Source: Clavibacter californiensis
Lineage (GTDB): Bacteria; Actinomycetota; Actinomycetes; Actinomycetales; Microbacteriaceae
Assembly (NCBI RefSeq): GCF_021952865.1
Contig: NZ_CP040792.1
Coordinates: 1,798,001 to 1,862,000, forward strand
Reading direction: 5' to 3'
Length of the DNA: 64,000 bases
The position numbers were made by a program, and so were the translations under genes. The notes under the pieces were generated by a model. The model was not told the origin of the DNA. It ran no database searches and saw only the letters and a list, made by a program, of their open reading frames with translations. Numbering within the stretch: the stretch's first letter is position 1; each line of letters starts with the position of its first letter. Of this stretch, positions 34,245 to 43,150 are shown piece after piece.

Positions 34245-34483
34245 GCGACTGCGGCTGCGACAAGGCCAAGAAGGATCTCGAGGAGTACCTGCACCACGAG
34301 CTCGACAAGGCGGATGCCGCCGACATCCGCGAGCACATGGCGAACTGCCCGGACTGCGCGCGCGAGCACCGCGTCGGCGTGGTCCTGCGGGACACCGTGC
34401 GCCGCGCGTGCACGGAGGCGGCTCCGGAGGACCTGCGCACGCAGGTCATGGACAAGCTCCGCGCCATCCAGGCCACCCACTGA
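34241..34483 (+). CDS. rsrA: ZAS-type anti-sigma factor RsrA/RshA
   Basis: An 80-residue zinc-binding anti-sigma. The key H-x3-C-x2-C motif is HMANCPDC, plus upstream cysteines CGC at the N-terminus. In the RsrA family oxidation of these cysteines releases zinc and the sigma factor. It is coupled to sigH by an ATGA overlap, as in Streptomyces. Confidence 0.93.
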   Translation: MSDCGCDKAKKDLEEYLHHELDKADAADIREHMANCPDCAREHRVGVVLRDTVRRACTEAAPEDLRTQVMDKLRAIQATH

Positions 34484-34506
34484 CGCGGCGAGTCGCGCGC
34501 GGCCGG

Positions 34507-34512
34507 TAATCT
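34507..34512 (+). promoter_or_regulatory. Predicted leaderless -10 box for the GNAT gene
   Basis: TAATCT, six bases before the GTG at 34519, with no Shine-Dalgarno sequence between. Confidence 0.5.
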
Positions 34513-34518
34513 CGGCAT

Positions 34519-34959
34519 GTGACCAACGCGATCCAGTCCCTCGGGACGCCCACCTCAGAAGACCTCACCGTCATCGTCGAGCTGCTCCGACTGCTCGACT
34601 ACGAGGTGGACGAGGACCGCGTCGCCGCGCGGCTCTCGCGCATGACGGCCGCGGCCGGCCACGAGACGTGGGTCGTGCGCGACGAGGCCGGCGAGATCGC
34701 GGGCCTCGCGGGCGGGCACCTCATGTGGGGCTTCGCCGACGATGAGCCCATGGCGCAGCTGATCATCCTGGTCGTGCGCGAGGGACGCCAGGCGGGCGGC
34801 ATCGGATCCGACCTCATCCGCCACTACGAGGCGTGGGCGCGAGGGCACGGTGCGTCCCGGTTCCTCGCGACCTCCGCGGCCGCGCGCGACAACGTCACGC
34901 GCTTCTACGCCCGGCGCGGATACCACGCGTCCGGCATCCGCTACTCCAAGCTCGGCTGA
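34519..34959 (+). CDS. GNAT family N-acetyltransferase
   Basis: A 146-residue GCN5-related acetyltransferase. Acetyl-CoA-binding motif A appears as LIILVVREGRQAGGIGSDLIRHYEAWARGHGA (R-x-x-G-x-G/S type), followed by ASRFLATSAAARDNVTRFYARRGYHASG. The substrate is unknown. The GTG start is leaderless. It converges on kgd, with a strong terminator between. Confidence 0.88.
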   Translation: MTNAIQSLGTPTSEDLTVIVELLRLLDYEVDEDRVAARLSRMTAAAGHETWVVRDEAGEIAGLAGGHLMWGFADDEPMAQLIILVVREGRQAGGIGSDLIRHYEAWARGHGASRFLATSAAARDNVTRFYARRGYHASGIRYSKLG

Positions 34960-34990
34960 CCCGAGGCCGGCGCGTCCGGCACCAGCAGCG

Positions 34991-35046
34991 CCCGGCATGA
35001 CGAGAGGCCCGATCCCCTGGGGGACCGGGCCTCTCGTCATGCCGGG
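34991..35046. terminator. Long bidirectional hairpin between GNAT and kgd
   Basis: Perfect 21-bp arms (CCCGGCATGACGAGAGGCCCG at 34991-35011 and its complement at 35026-35046) with a smaller inner stem. It can end transcription from both sides. Confidence 0.9.
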
Positions 35047-35062
35047 CGCGAGCCCGGGCGGA

Positions 35063-38000
35063 TCACTCCGCGGTGGCCCGCGCGATCAGGTCCGTCTGCT
35101 CGGTGGCGTGCCGCTTGCTCGAGCCGGCGGCGGGGGACGCCGCGGCCGGGCGCGAGACGACGCGCACCTGGCGGTCCGGCAGGACGCGCCCGAGCTCGAC
35201 GTGCACGAACGGCCAGGCACCCTGGTTCTCGGGCTCGTCCTGCACCCAGACAACCTCGGCTTCCGGGTAGGACGCGACGACGCGGCGCACCTGCTCCTCG
35301 GGGAACGGGTAGAACTGCTCGAGCCGCACGAGGGCGATCGAGGTGTCCTGGCGCTTCTCCAGCTCGCCGAGCAGGTCGTAGTGCACCTTCCCCGAGTGGA
35401 GGAGCACGCGGCGGACCGCACCGCGGTCCTGGATCCGGAGGTCGTCGATCACGGGCTCGAAGCGGCCCGAGGTGAAGGCCTCGACGTCGCTCGTGGCGCC
35501 GCGCAGCCGCAGCATGGCCTTCGGGGTGAACACCACGAGCGGGCGGCGGGGCCGCGAGTACGCCTGACGGCGCAGCAGGTGGAAGTACGACGCGGGCGTC
35601 GAGGGGCGCGCGACGGTCATGTTCTGCTCGGCGCACAGCTGCAGGAAGCGCTCGATGCGCGCGGACGAGTGGTCGGGTCCCTGGCCCTCGTAGCCGTGCG
35701 GCAGCAGCAGCACGACGCTCGAGCGCTGACCCCACTTCTGCTCGGCGGAGGAGATGAACTCGTCGATGATGGTCTGCGCGCCGTTGGCGAAGTCGCCGAA
35801 CTGGGCCTCCCACAGCACCAGTGCGTCCGGGCGCTCGACCGAGTACCCGTACTCGAAGCCCATCGCCGCGTACTCGCTGAGCAGCGTGTCGTAGATCCAG
35901 AACCGCGCCTGGCGGTCGCTGAGGTTCGCGAGCGGCAGCCACTCCTGGCCGTTGTCGCGGTCGTGCAGCACCGCGTGGCGCTGGACGAACGTGCCGCGGC
36001 GCGAGTCCTGGCCGGCGAGGCGGACGGGCGTGTTCTCCAGCAGCAGGGATCCGATGGCGAGGAGCTCGCCGAAGGCCCAGTCGATGGATCCGCTGCGGCT
36101 CATCTCGAGCCGCTTGCGCATGAGGGCCTGCAGCTTCGGGTGGACGGAGAAGCCCTGCGGCGGGTTGTCGTGGGCGTCGCCGATCGTCTGGATCACCGAC
36201 TCGGACACGCCGGTGGTCTCGGGCTCCCCGTGACCGTCGTCCTGCTGCGAGTCGGGGCGCTCCAGGTCCGCGACGGCGCCGGCGTCCTGGGTCTGGATGG
36301 GGATGGACGAGGTCTGCGCGGCGTGCGTCTCCGCGAAGGCGCGCTCCAGGCGGTCCTGGAAGTCCTTCTGCGCCGCGTCGTACTCGTCCTGGGTGATGTC
36401 GCCGCGACCGACGAGCGCCTCGGTGTACAGCTTCCGCACCGAGCGCTTGGCCTCGATGAGGTTGTACATGAGCGGCTGCGTCATCGAGGGGTCGTCGCCC
36501 TCGTTGTGGCCGCGACGGCGGTAGCAGACGAGGTCGATGACGACGTCCTTCTTGAACTCCTGGCGGAACTCGAAGGCGAGGTGCGCGACGCGGGCCACGG
36601 CCTCGGGGTCGTCGCCGTTCACGTGGAAGATCGGCGCCTGGATGCTCTTGGCCACGTCGGTGGAGTACACCGACGAGCGGGACTCCGACGGCGGCGTGGT
36701 GAAGCCGACCTGGTTGTTGATGACGATGTGGACCGTGCCGCCCGTGCGGTACGCGCGCAGCTGCGAGAGCTGGAGGGTCTCGAAGACCACGCCCTGGCCG
36801 GCCATCGACGCGTCGCCGTGCACGAGGATCGGCAGGACGGAGAACGAGCCGATGGGCTTGCGGTCCTGCTTGGCGCGGACGATTCCCTCGAGCACGCCGT
36901 TCACGGCCTCGAGGTGCGACGGGTTCGCCGCGAGGTACACGGGCATCTCCTCGCCGTGGACGCCGCGGAAGGTGCCCTCGGTGCCGAGGTGGTACTTCAC
37001 GTCGCCGGAACCCTGGACGGTGCGCGGGTCCTGCGTGCCCTCGAACTCGCGGAAGATCTGGCCGTAGCTCTTGCCCGCGATGTTGGTGAGGACGTTGAGG
37101 CGACCGCGATGGGCCATGCCGATCGCGACCTCGTCGAGCCCGTGGTCCGCGGCGCCCTGGAGGAGCGTGTCCAGCAGGGAGATGGTGGACTCGCCGCCCT
37201 CGAGGCTGAAGCGCTTCTGCCCGACGTACTTCGTCTGGAGGAACGTCTCGAACGCCTCCGACTCGTTGAGCTTGGAGAGGATGCGCATCTGCTCGTCGTG
37301 CGTGGGCTTCGCGTAGGGCTGCTCGACCTTGCCCTGGATCCAGCGGCGCTCGTCGGGCTGCTGGATGTGCATGTACTCGATGCCTATGGTGCGGCAGTAC
37401 GAGTCGCGCAGGATGCCGAGGACGTCGCGGAGGAGCGCCTGGCGGCGGCCGCCGAAGCCGTCGGTGACGAACTCGCGGTCGAGGTCCCAGAAGGTGAGCC
37501 CGTGGTTCGTGATCTCGAGGTCCGGGTGCGTGCGCTGCTGGTACTCGAGCGGGTCGATGTCCGCCATGAGGTGCCCGCGGACGCGGTAGGCGTTGATGAG
37601 CTCCTGCACGCGGCTGGTCTTGGAGACCCGCTCCGAGAGGTCGACGTTGATGTCGGTGGCCCACTGGATCGGGTCGTACGGGATGCGGAGCGCCGCGAAG
37701 ATGTCCTCGTAGAAGCCGTGCTGGCCGATGAGGCGCTCGTGCACGATCTTGAGGAACTCGCCGGAGCCCGCGCCCTGGATCACGCGGTGGTCGTACGTGC
37801 TCGTGAGCGTGATGGTCTTGCCGATGCCAAGCTCGACGAGCGTCTTGGGGGAGGAGCCCTGGAACTCGGCCGGGTACTCGAGGGCGCCGGCGCCGATGAT
37901 GGCGCCCTGGCCCTTCATCAGGCGCGGGACGGAGTGGACCGTGCCGATGCCGCCGGGGTTCGTGAGCGAGATGGTGGTGCCGGCGAAGTCGCCCGCGGCC

Positions 38001-38881
38001 AGCTTGTTGCCGCGGGCCTTCTTGACCAGGTCCTCGTACGCGGAGAGGAACTCGCCGAACGTCATGGCCTCCGCGCCCTTGATGCTCGGGACGAGGAGCG
38101 CGCGCGTGCCGTCGGGCTTCGGCATGTCGATCGCGATGCCGAGGTTGATGTGCGCGGGGGAGACGACGCTGGGCTTGCCGTCGACCTCGTCGTAGTGCAC
38201 GTTCTGGCTCGGGAACTCCTTGAGCGCCTGGATGAGCGCCCAGCCGATGAGGTGCGTGAAGGAGACCTTGCCGCCACGGGCGCGCTTGAGGTGGTTGTTG
38301 ATGACGATGCGGTTGTCGATCATCAGCTTCGCCGGGATGGTGCGGACGCTCGTCGCGGTCGGGATGGTGAGCGACGCGTCCATGTTGGTCGCCAGGCTCT
38401 TCGCCATGCCGCGGAGCGGGGAGACCTCGTCCTCTCCGGGCGGGGTGGGCTCCTGGCCCTTCTTCGCCGGGGCCTTCGCGGGCGCCTGCGCCGGGATCGG
38501 CTGCTGCTTGGGGGCGATGCTCGTGGTGCGCGCGGCGGGCTGGGACCCGGTCGCGGGCTGCTGCGCCTGCGCGTCGGGCTGGCCGGCGGACGCGGGAGCC
38601 GGCGTCGGCGCCGGGCTGCCCGTGTTGGTCGACGCGGGGGCGGAGGTGCCGTCCGCGTCCGGGATCTGCGCCTCAGCGGTCTGGGCGCCAGTGGCGAGCG
38701 TGGCCTCGCGGCCCTCGATCACGGTCGTGTGGTAGTTCTCCAGGATCGGCCACCAGCTGCGGTCGACCGAGTCCTTGTCGACCACGAACCTCTCGTACAT
38801 CTCGTCGACGAGCCACTCGTTGGCTCCGAAGTCGCCCGTGGAACCGTCATCGGTCCCCGTACCAGTCACCTGGCTCGACAC
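35063..38881 (-). CDS. kgd: Multifunctional 2-oxoglutarate dehydrogenase E1/E2 (Kgd/OdhA)
   Basis: A 1272-residue TCA-cycle enzyme. The N-terminal GANEWLVDEMYERFVVDKDSVDRSWWPIL is the E1o binding motif. After a Pro/Ala linker (about 75-140) comes an E2 succinyltransferase domain with catalytic TSTYDHRVIQGA (about 375), then thiamine-diphosphate-dependent E1 (GMAHRGRLNVL, HVNGDDPEAV, and LLPHGYEGQGPDHSSARIERFLQL). This is the actinobacterial fusion, with ligand partners E2p/E3 elsewhere. The start GTG 38881 is chosen to keep the N-terminal motif; GTG 38870 is alternative. A likely -10 TAGGCT (plus-strand AGCCTA 38959-38964) implies a leader of about 70 bases. Confidence 0.96.
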   Translation of the reverse strand: MSSQVTGTGTDDGSTGDFGANEWLVDEMYERFVVDKDSVDRSWWPILENYHTTVIEGREATLATGAQTAEAQIPDADGTSAPASTNTGSPAPTPAPASAGQPDAQAQQPATGSQPAARTTSIAPKQQPIPAQAPAKAPAKKGQEPTPPGEDEVSPLRGMAKSLATNMDASLTIPTATSVRTIPAKLMIDNRIVINNHLKRARGGKVSFTHLIGWALIQALKEFPSQNVHYDEVDGKPSVVSPAHINLGIAIDMPKPDGTRALLVPSIKGAEAMTFGEFLSAYEDLVKKARGNKLAAGDFAGTTISLTNPGGIGTVHSVPRLMKGQGAIIGAGALEYPAEFQGSSPKTLVELGIGKTITLTSTYDHRVIQGAGSGEFLKIVHERLIGQHGFYEDIFAALRIPYDPIQWATDINVDLSERVSKTSRVQELINAYRVRGHLMADIDPLEYQQRTHPDLEITNHGLTFWDLDREFVTDGFGGRRQALLRDVLGILRDSYCRTIGIEYMHIQQPDERRWIQGKVEQPYAKPTHDEQMRILSKLNESEAFETFLQTKYVGQKRFSLEGGESTISLLDTLLQGAADHGLDEVAIGMAHRGRLNVLTNIAGKSYGQIFREFEGTQDPRTVQGSGDVKYHLGTEGTFRGVHGEEMPVYLAANPSHLEAVNGVLEGIVRAKQDRKPIGSFSVLPILVHGDASMAGQGVVFETLQLSQLRAYRTGGTVHIVINNQVGFTTPPSESRSSVYSTDVAKSIQAPIFHVNGDDPEAVARVAHLAFEFRQEFKKDVVIDLVCYRRRGHNEGDDPSMTQPLMYNLIEAKRSVRKLYTEALVGRGDITQDEYDAAQKDFQDRLERAFAETHAAQTSSIPIQTQDAGAVADLERPDSQQDDGHGEPETTGVSESVIQTIGDAHDNPPQGFSVHPKLQALMRKRLEMSRSGSIDWAFGELLAIGSLLLENTPVRLAGQDSRRGTFVQRHAVLHDRDNGQEWLPLANLSDRQARFWIYDTLLSEYAAMGFEYGYSVERPDALVLWEAQFGDFANGAQTIIDEFISSAEQKWGQRSSVVLLLPHGYEGQGPDHSSARIERFLQLCAEQNMTVARPSTPASYFHLLRRQAYSRPRRPLVVFTPKAMLRLRGATSDVEAFTSGRFEPVIDDLRIQDRGAVRRVLLHSGKVHYDLLGELEKRQDTSIALVRLEQFYPFPEEQVRRVVASYPEAEVVWVQDEPENQGAWPFVHVELGRVLPDRQVRVVSRPAAASPAAGSSKRHATEQTDLIARATAE

Positions 38882-39049
38882 AGTTGATCGCCCGCTCTCT
38901 TGCTGTTGGTCGTCTGCCTCGCGCGGCCCGTTCGCGTGCCGCGCGTCCACGATCACCCAGCCTAAACCTTCCGCCGGTCGGCCGGTCGGGAGCGGCGCGT
39001 CGGGACCGGCGACCCGTCTGCGCCCTGGCGCGCGGCGGGACGGCGGGGA

Positions 39050-39055
39050 TACCGT
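39050..39055 (+). promoter_or_regulatory. Predicted leaderless -10 box for guaB1
   Basis: TACCGT, six bases before the ATG at 39062. Confidence 0.4.
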
Positions 39056-39061
39056 CGGGGG

Positions 39062-40501
39062 ATGAGGTTCACCGGAGAGGCTCCCGCCCACGACCTGACC
39101 TACTCGGACGTGTTCCTGAGCCCGGGCCGGTCCGACGTCGCGAGCCGGATGGACGTCGACCTCGCCCCGGGAGACGGGACGCCGTGCACCATCCCGGTCG
39201 TCGCGAGCAACATGGGCTCGGTCACCGGACCCCGCCTCGCCGCCGTGCTCGCGCGTCGCGGGGGCATCGGGATCCTGCCGCAGGACCTCCGGCCCCAGGA
39301 GCTCGACGCCGCGATCCATCGGGTCAAGGACCAGCCGGTCGCCTACGACTCGCCGCTCGAGCTGCCGCCGGACGCGACCGCCGGCCAGGCGCGCGAGCTG
39401 CTGCCGCCCATCGCGGGGCACGGCATCGTGCTGCGCGACGCGGACGGGGAGATGATCGGCTGCCTCGAGGGGACGCAGCTCGCCGGGGTACCCGACGGCA
39501 CCCGGCTCGGCGACCTGCCGCACGGCGCGCTCGCCTCCCTCGACGCCGACGACGTTCCCACGGGCCGCGCGGCGTTCGACCTGATGCACGCCGCCGGGAT
39601 CGACTTCGCTCCCGTGCTCGCGCACGGCCGCCTGGTCGGCACGCTCAGCCGCCGCAGCGCCCTGCGGTCCACCGTCTACGCGCCCGCGCTCGACGGGCAC
39701 GGGCGCCTCGCGGTGGGCGCCGCGGTCGGCGTCAACGGCGATCCGATCGGCCGCGCCCGGGCGCTGCTGGCCGCGGGGGTCGACGTGCTCGTCCTCGACA
39801 CGGCGCACGGGCACCAGGAGGCGATGCTCCGCGCGATCCGCGACGTGCGCGCCCTCGACCCGCGCGTCCCGATCGTCGCGGGCAACGTCGTCACCGCCGA
39901 GGGCGCGCGCGACCTCGTCGAGGCGGGCGCCGACATCGTCAAGGTCGGCGTCGGCCCGGGCGCCATGTGCACGACGCGCATGATGACCGCCGTGGGCCGG
40001 CCCCAGTTCTCCGCCGTGCTCGACACAGCCGAGGCCGCCCGCGCCGCCGGCGCCCTCGTCTGGGCGGACGGGGGAGTGCGGTACCCGCGGGACGTCGCGC
40101 TCGCCCTCGCCGCGGGCGCCGCCAGCGTGATGATCGGATCCTGGTTCGCGGGCACCGTCGAGTCGCCCGGGCGCCTGCTCGTCGACGAGGACGGCGGGCT
40201 CGCCAAGGAGAGCTGGGGCATGGCGTCCACGCGCGCCGTGCAGGAGCGGTTCGGCCGGCGCGAGGCGTTCGAGCTGGCGCGGCGCACGCTGTTCGCGGAG
40301 GGGATCTCCACCAGCCGCATCCGCATCGACCCGCTCCGCCCCGGCCTCGAGGACCTGCTCGACACGATCACGTCCGGCGTCCGCAGCTCGTTCACCTACG
40401 CCGGGGCGCACACGCGCGCCGAGTTCGCCGAGCGGGCCGCCGTCGGGATCCAGTCGGCCGCGGGCTACGAGGAGGGCAAGCCCCTGCCGGTCGGCTGGTG
40501 A
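39062..40501 (+). CDS. guaB1: GuaB1-type IMP dehydrogenase family protein (probable GMP reductase)
   Basis: A 479-residue TIM-barrel of the IMPDH/GMPR family. LTYSDVFLSPGRSDVASRMDVDL, ASNMGSVTGPRLA, VLVLDTAHGHQEAM, the catalytic-Cys loop VGVGPGAMCTTRMMTAVGRPQ and ADGGVRYPRDVALALAAGAASVMIGSWFAG are present. Two degenerate CBS-like modules sit near residues 100-210. Mycobacterial GuaB1 acts as a GMP reductase; loop PGAMCTTR is of that type. It probably recycles GMP to IMP. The ATG is leaderless. Confidence 0.9.
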   Translation: MRFTGEAPAHDLTYSDVFLSPGRSDVASRMDVDLAPGDGTPCTIPVVASNMGSVTGPRLAAVLARRGGIGILPQDLRPQELDAAIHRVKDQPVAYDSPLELPPDATAGQARELLPPIAGHGIVLRDADGEMIGCLEGTQLAGVPDGTRLGDLPHGALASLDADDVPTGRAAFDLMHAAGIDFAPVLAHGRLVGTLSRRSALRSTVYAPALDGHGRLAVGAAVGVNGDPIGRARALLAAGVDVLVLDTAHGHQEAMLRAIRDVRALDPRVPIVAGNVVTAEGARDLVEAGADIVKVGVGPGAMCTTRMMTAVGRPQFSAVLDTAEAARAAGALVWADGGVRYPRDVALALAAGAASVMIGSWFAGTVESPGRLLVDEDGGLAKESWGMASTRAVQERFGRREAFELARRTLFAEGISTSRIRIDPLRPGLEDLLDTITSGVRSSFTYAGAHTRAEFAERAAVGIQSAAGYEEGKPLPVGW

Positions 40502-40614
40502 GCCCCGGTATGCTCGACGGACGATGGACGACCCCCCTCCTGCTCATAGACCCCCGCTGCGCGCGCCCCTCCCACTGAAGCCGGCCACGCGCCCGGCGCC
40601 CGGGAGCCATCCCC

Positions 40615-42045
40615 TTGCATGAATGGCTCCTCCTCGCCGCGGGTCTCCTCCTGACCCTCGGCACCGGCCTCTTCGTCGCCAGCGAGTTCGCGCTCGTCAA
40701 CCTCGACCGCTCCGACCTGGAGAAGCGCCAGGAGCGCGGCGAGAAGCGGCTCGGCCCGCCCATCCGGGCCCTCCGCATCACCTCGACGCACCTCTCCAGC
40801 GCCCAGCTCGGCATCACCCTGACGACGCTGCTCACCGGGTACACGATGGAGCCGGCGCTCAGCCTGCTGCTCGCCGGCCCGCTCACCTCGGCGGGGCTCG
40901 CCGAGGGCCTCGTCTCCCCGGTCTCGACCGTCGTGGCGCTCGTCGTCGCGACGCTGCTGTCGATGATCATCGGCGAGCTCGTGCCGAAGAACTTCGCGCT
41001 GGCCCTGCCGCGCGAGACGGCCAAGCTCGTGATCCCGTTCCAGACCCTGTTCACCACCGTGTTCAAGCCCGCCGTGCTGCTGCTCAACAACAGCGCGAAC
41101 GGGATCCTGCGGCTCGTCGGGATCGAGCCCAAGGAGGAGCTGTCGGGCGCCCGGAGCGCCGAGGAGCTGTCCTCGCTCGTCCGCCGCTCCGCGCTCGCCG
41201 GCCTCCTCGAGGACGACACGGCGATGCTCCTCAGCCGCACGCTGCGCTTCGCCGACCTCACGGCGTCCGACGTCATGACGCCGCGCCTCCGCGTCAAGTC
41301 GGTCGAGCGCACCGACAGCGCGCAGACCGTGATCGAGCTGGCCATGACCACCGGCTACTCGCGCTTCCCCGTGACGGACGACGGCGTCGACGACGTCATC
41401 GGCCTCGTGCACGTGAAGCAGGCCGTGGCCGTGCCGCGCGAGAAGCGCGCGCTCGTGCCCGTCACCGCGCTGCAGTCCGAGGCGATCCGCGTGCCCGAGA
41501 CCATGAAGCTCGACGACCTGCTCGGCGAGCTGCGCGGCCGCGGGTTCCAGATGGCCGTCGTCGTGGACGAGTACGGCGGCACCGCCGGGGTCGCGACGCT
41601 CGAGGACCTGGTCGAGGAGCTGGTCGGCGAGCTCGCCGACGAGCACGACCGCGCGCGCGCCGGCGTCGTCCGCTCGCGCGACTCGCTGACGTTCCCCGGC
41701 ATGCTCCGGCCCGACGAGCTCCTCGAGCGCACGGGCCTGCGCATCCCCGACGACGGTCCGTACGAGACCGCGGCGGGCTTCGTCATGAGCGAGCTCGGCC
41801 GCCTGCCCGTGGTCGGCGACGAGCTCGAGCTCGAGACCGGCACGCTGCGGGTCGAGCGGCTCGACGGCCGGCGGATCGACCGGATCCGGTTCACGCCCGT
41901 CCCCGTGCCCGTCGCCACCGCGGTGGGCACCACGCGGGCCGAGCGCCAGGCGGACCGCCAGGCGGAGCGGGAGGCCGGTCGCGAGGCCGGACGACAGGCG
42001 GATGCGGAGCGCGCCGCCATGAGGAAGGAGCCGTCCCGTGGGTGA
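40615..42045 (+). CDS. CNNM/CorC-type (DUF21-CBS) membrane protein
   Basis: A 476-residue protein. The DUF21 membrane domain (three or four hydrophobic segments over residues 5-145, EFALVNLDRSDLEK) is followed by a CBS pair (DLTASDVMTPRLRVKSVERTDSAQTVIELAMTTGYSRFPV...GLVHVKQAV and VDEYGGTAGVATLEDLVEELVGEL) and a CorC_HlyC domain (near 340-425). The family covers Mg2+/Co2+ efflux proteins formerly called hemolysin C. The C-terminal 50 residues are an Arg/Glu/Ala-rich tail. TTG 40615 is the chosen start. It overlaps the paralog downstream by 8 bases. Confidence 0.88.
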   Translation: MHEWLLLAAGLLLTLGTGLFVASEFALVNLDRSDLEKRQERGEKRLGPPIRALRITSTHLSSAQLGITLTTLLTGYTMEPALSLLLAGPLTSAGLAEGLVSPVSTVVALVVATLLSMIIGELVPKNFALALPRETAKLVIPFQTLFTTVFKPAVLLLNNSANGILRLVGIEPKEELSGARSAEELSSLVRRSALAGLLEDDTAMLLSRTLRFADLTASDVMTPRLRVKSVERTDSAQTVIELAMTTGYSRFPVTDDGVDDVIGLVHVKQAVAVPREKRALVPVTALQSEAIRVPETMKLDDLLGELRGRGFQMAVVVDEYGGTAGVATLEDLVEELVGELADEHDRARAGVVRSRDSLTFPGMLRPDELLERTGLRIPDDGPYETAAGFVMSELGRLPVVGDELELETGTLRVERLDGRRIDRIRFTPVPVPVATAVGTTRAERQADRQAEREAGREAGRQADAERAAMRKEPSRG

Positions 42046-43081
42046 GTACGCCGGGGGGATCATCGCGCTCGTCGTGCTGCTCGCCGTCAACGCCTTCTTC
42101 GTCGGCGCCGAGTTCGCGGTCATCTCCGCGAAGCGGTCGCAGATCGAGCCGCGGGCGGAGGAGGGCAGCCGGGCCGCGCGCATCACGCTCTTCGCCATGG
42201 AGCACGCGACGCTCATGCTCGCCACGACGCAGCTCGGCATCACCGTGTGCTCGCTGCTGATCCTCAACGTGTCCGAGCCGGCGATCCACCACCTGCTGGA
42301 GATCCCGCTGGGCGCCACCGGGCTGCCGGAGGAGGCGATCTCCACCATCGCGTTCGTCATCGCGCTGCTCATCGTGTCGTTCCTGCACGTGGTGCTGGGC
42401 GAGATGGTGCCGAAGAACATCTCGTTCTCCGTGCCGGACCGGGCCGCCCTGCTGCTCGCGCCGCCGCTCGTCGGCATCGCCCGCGTGGTGAAGCCGCTCA
42501 TCGTGGCCCTCAACGCGATCTCCAACGCGGTGCTCCGCCTCGCCAAGGTCGAGCCGAAGGACGAGGCCGCGAGCGCGTTCACGCTCGACGAGGTGCAGGG
42601 CATCGTCGACCAGTCGACGCGCGAGGGGCTCCTGGAGGACCGCACCGGCGCGCTCACCGCGGCGTTCGAGTTCACGGGCAAGAAGGTGCAGGACATCGCG
42701 ATCCCGCTGGACGCGCTGGTGAGCCTGCCGGAGACCGCGAGCCCCTCCGAGGTCGAGCGCGCTGTCGCGCGGCACGGCTTCTCGCGGTACGTGATCGTCG
42801 ACGAGGCAGGGGAGCCGACCGGCTACCTGCACCTCAAGGACGTCATCGACCTCGACGAGGCCGACGAGTTCGTGCGACCGGTGCCGGCCAAGCGGATCCG
42901 CCAGCTGGTGTCGGTCTTCGAGGGCACCGAGCTCGAGGACGCGCTGGCGATGATGCGCCGCTCCGGTGCCCACCTCGCGCGCGCCTTCACGGAGGCAGGC
43001 GACACGACGGGCGTGCTGTTCCTCGAGGACATCATCGAGGAGCTCGTTGGCGAGGTGCAGGACGCGACCCGACGGGTCTGA
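42038..43081 (+). CDS. CNNM/CorC-type membrane protein, paralog
   Basis: A 347-residue protein: DUF21 domain (AEFAVISAKRSQIEPRAEEGS, four hydrophobic segments to about residue 155) and a CBS pair (about 215-335) ending in LFLEDIIEELVGEVQDATR. It lacks the CorC_HlyC domain of the upstream gene. The two are translationally coupled and may form heteromeric metal transporters. Confidence 0.88.
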   Translation: MGEYAGGIIALVVLLAVNAFFVGAEFAVISAKRSQIEPRAEEGSRAARITLFAMEHATLMLATTQLGITVCSLLILNVSEPAIHHLLEIPLGATGLPEEAISTIAFVIALLIVSFLHVVLGEMVPKNISFSVPDRAALLLAPPLVGIARVVKPLIVALNAISNAVLRLAKVEPKDEAASAFTLDEVQGIVDQSTREGLLEDRTGALTAAFEFTGKKVQDIAIPLDALVSLPETASPSEVERAVARHGFSRYVIVDEAGEPTGYLHLKDVIDLDEADEFVRPVPAKRIRQLVSVFEGTELEDALAMMRRSGAHLARAFTEAGDTTGVLFLEDIIEELVGEVQDATRRV

Positions 43082-43089
43082 CCCGCCAG

Positions 43090-43140
43090 CGCATGACGAC
43101 GGCCCGGCGCCCCCACGGGGTGCCGGGCCGTCGTCATGCG
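43090..43140. terminator. Bidirectional hairpin between the CNNM pair and the old yellow enzyme
   Basis: Perfect 19-bp arms (CGCATGACGACGGCCCGGC at 43090-43108 and complement 43122-43140). It is similar in sequence to the hairpin at 34991-35046. Confidence 0.9.
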
Positions 43141-43150
43141 GATCGGCGGG

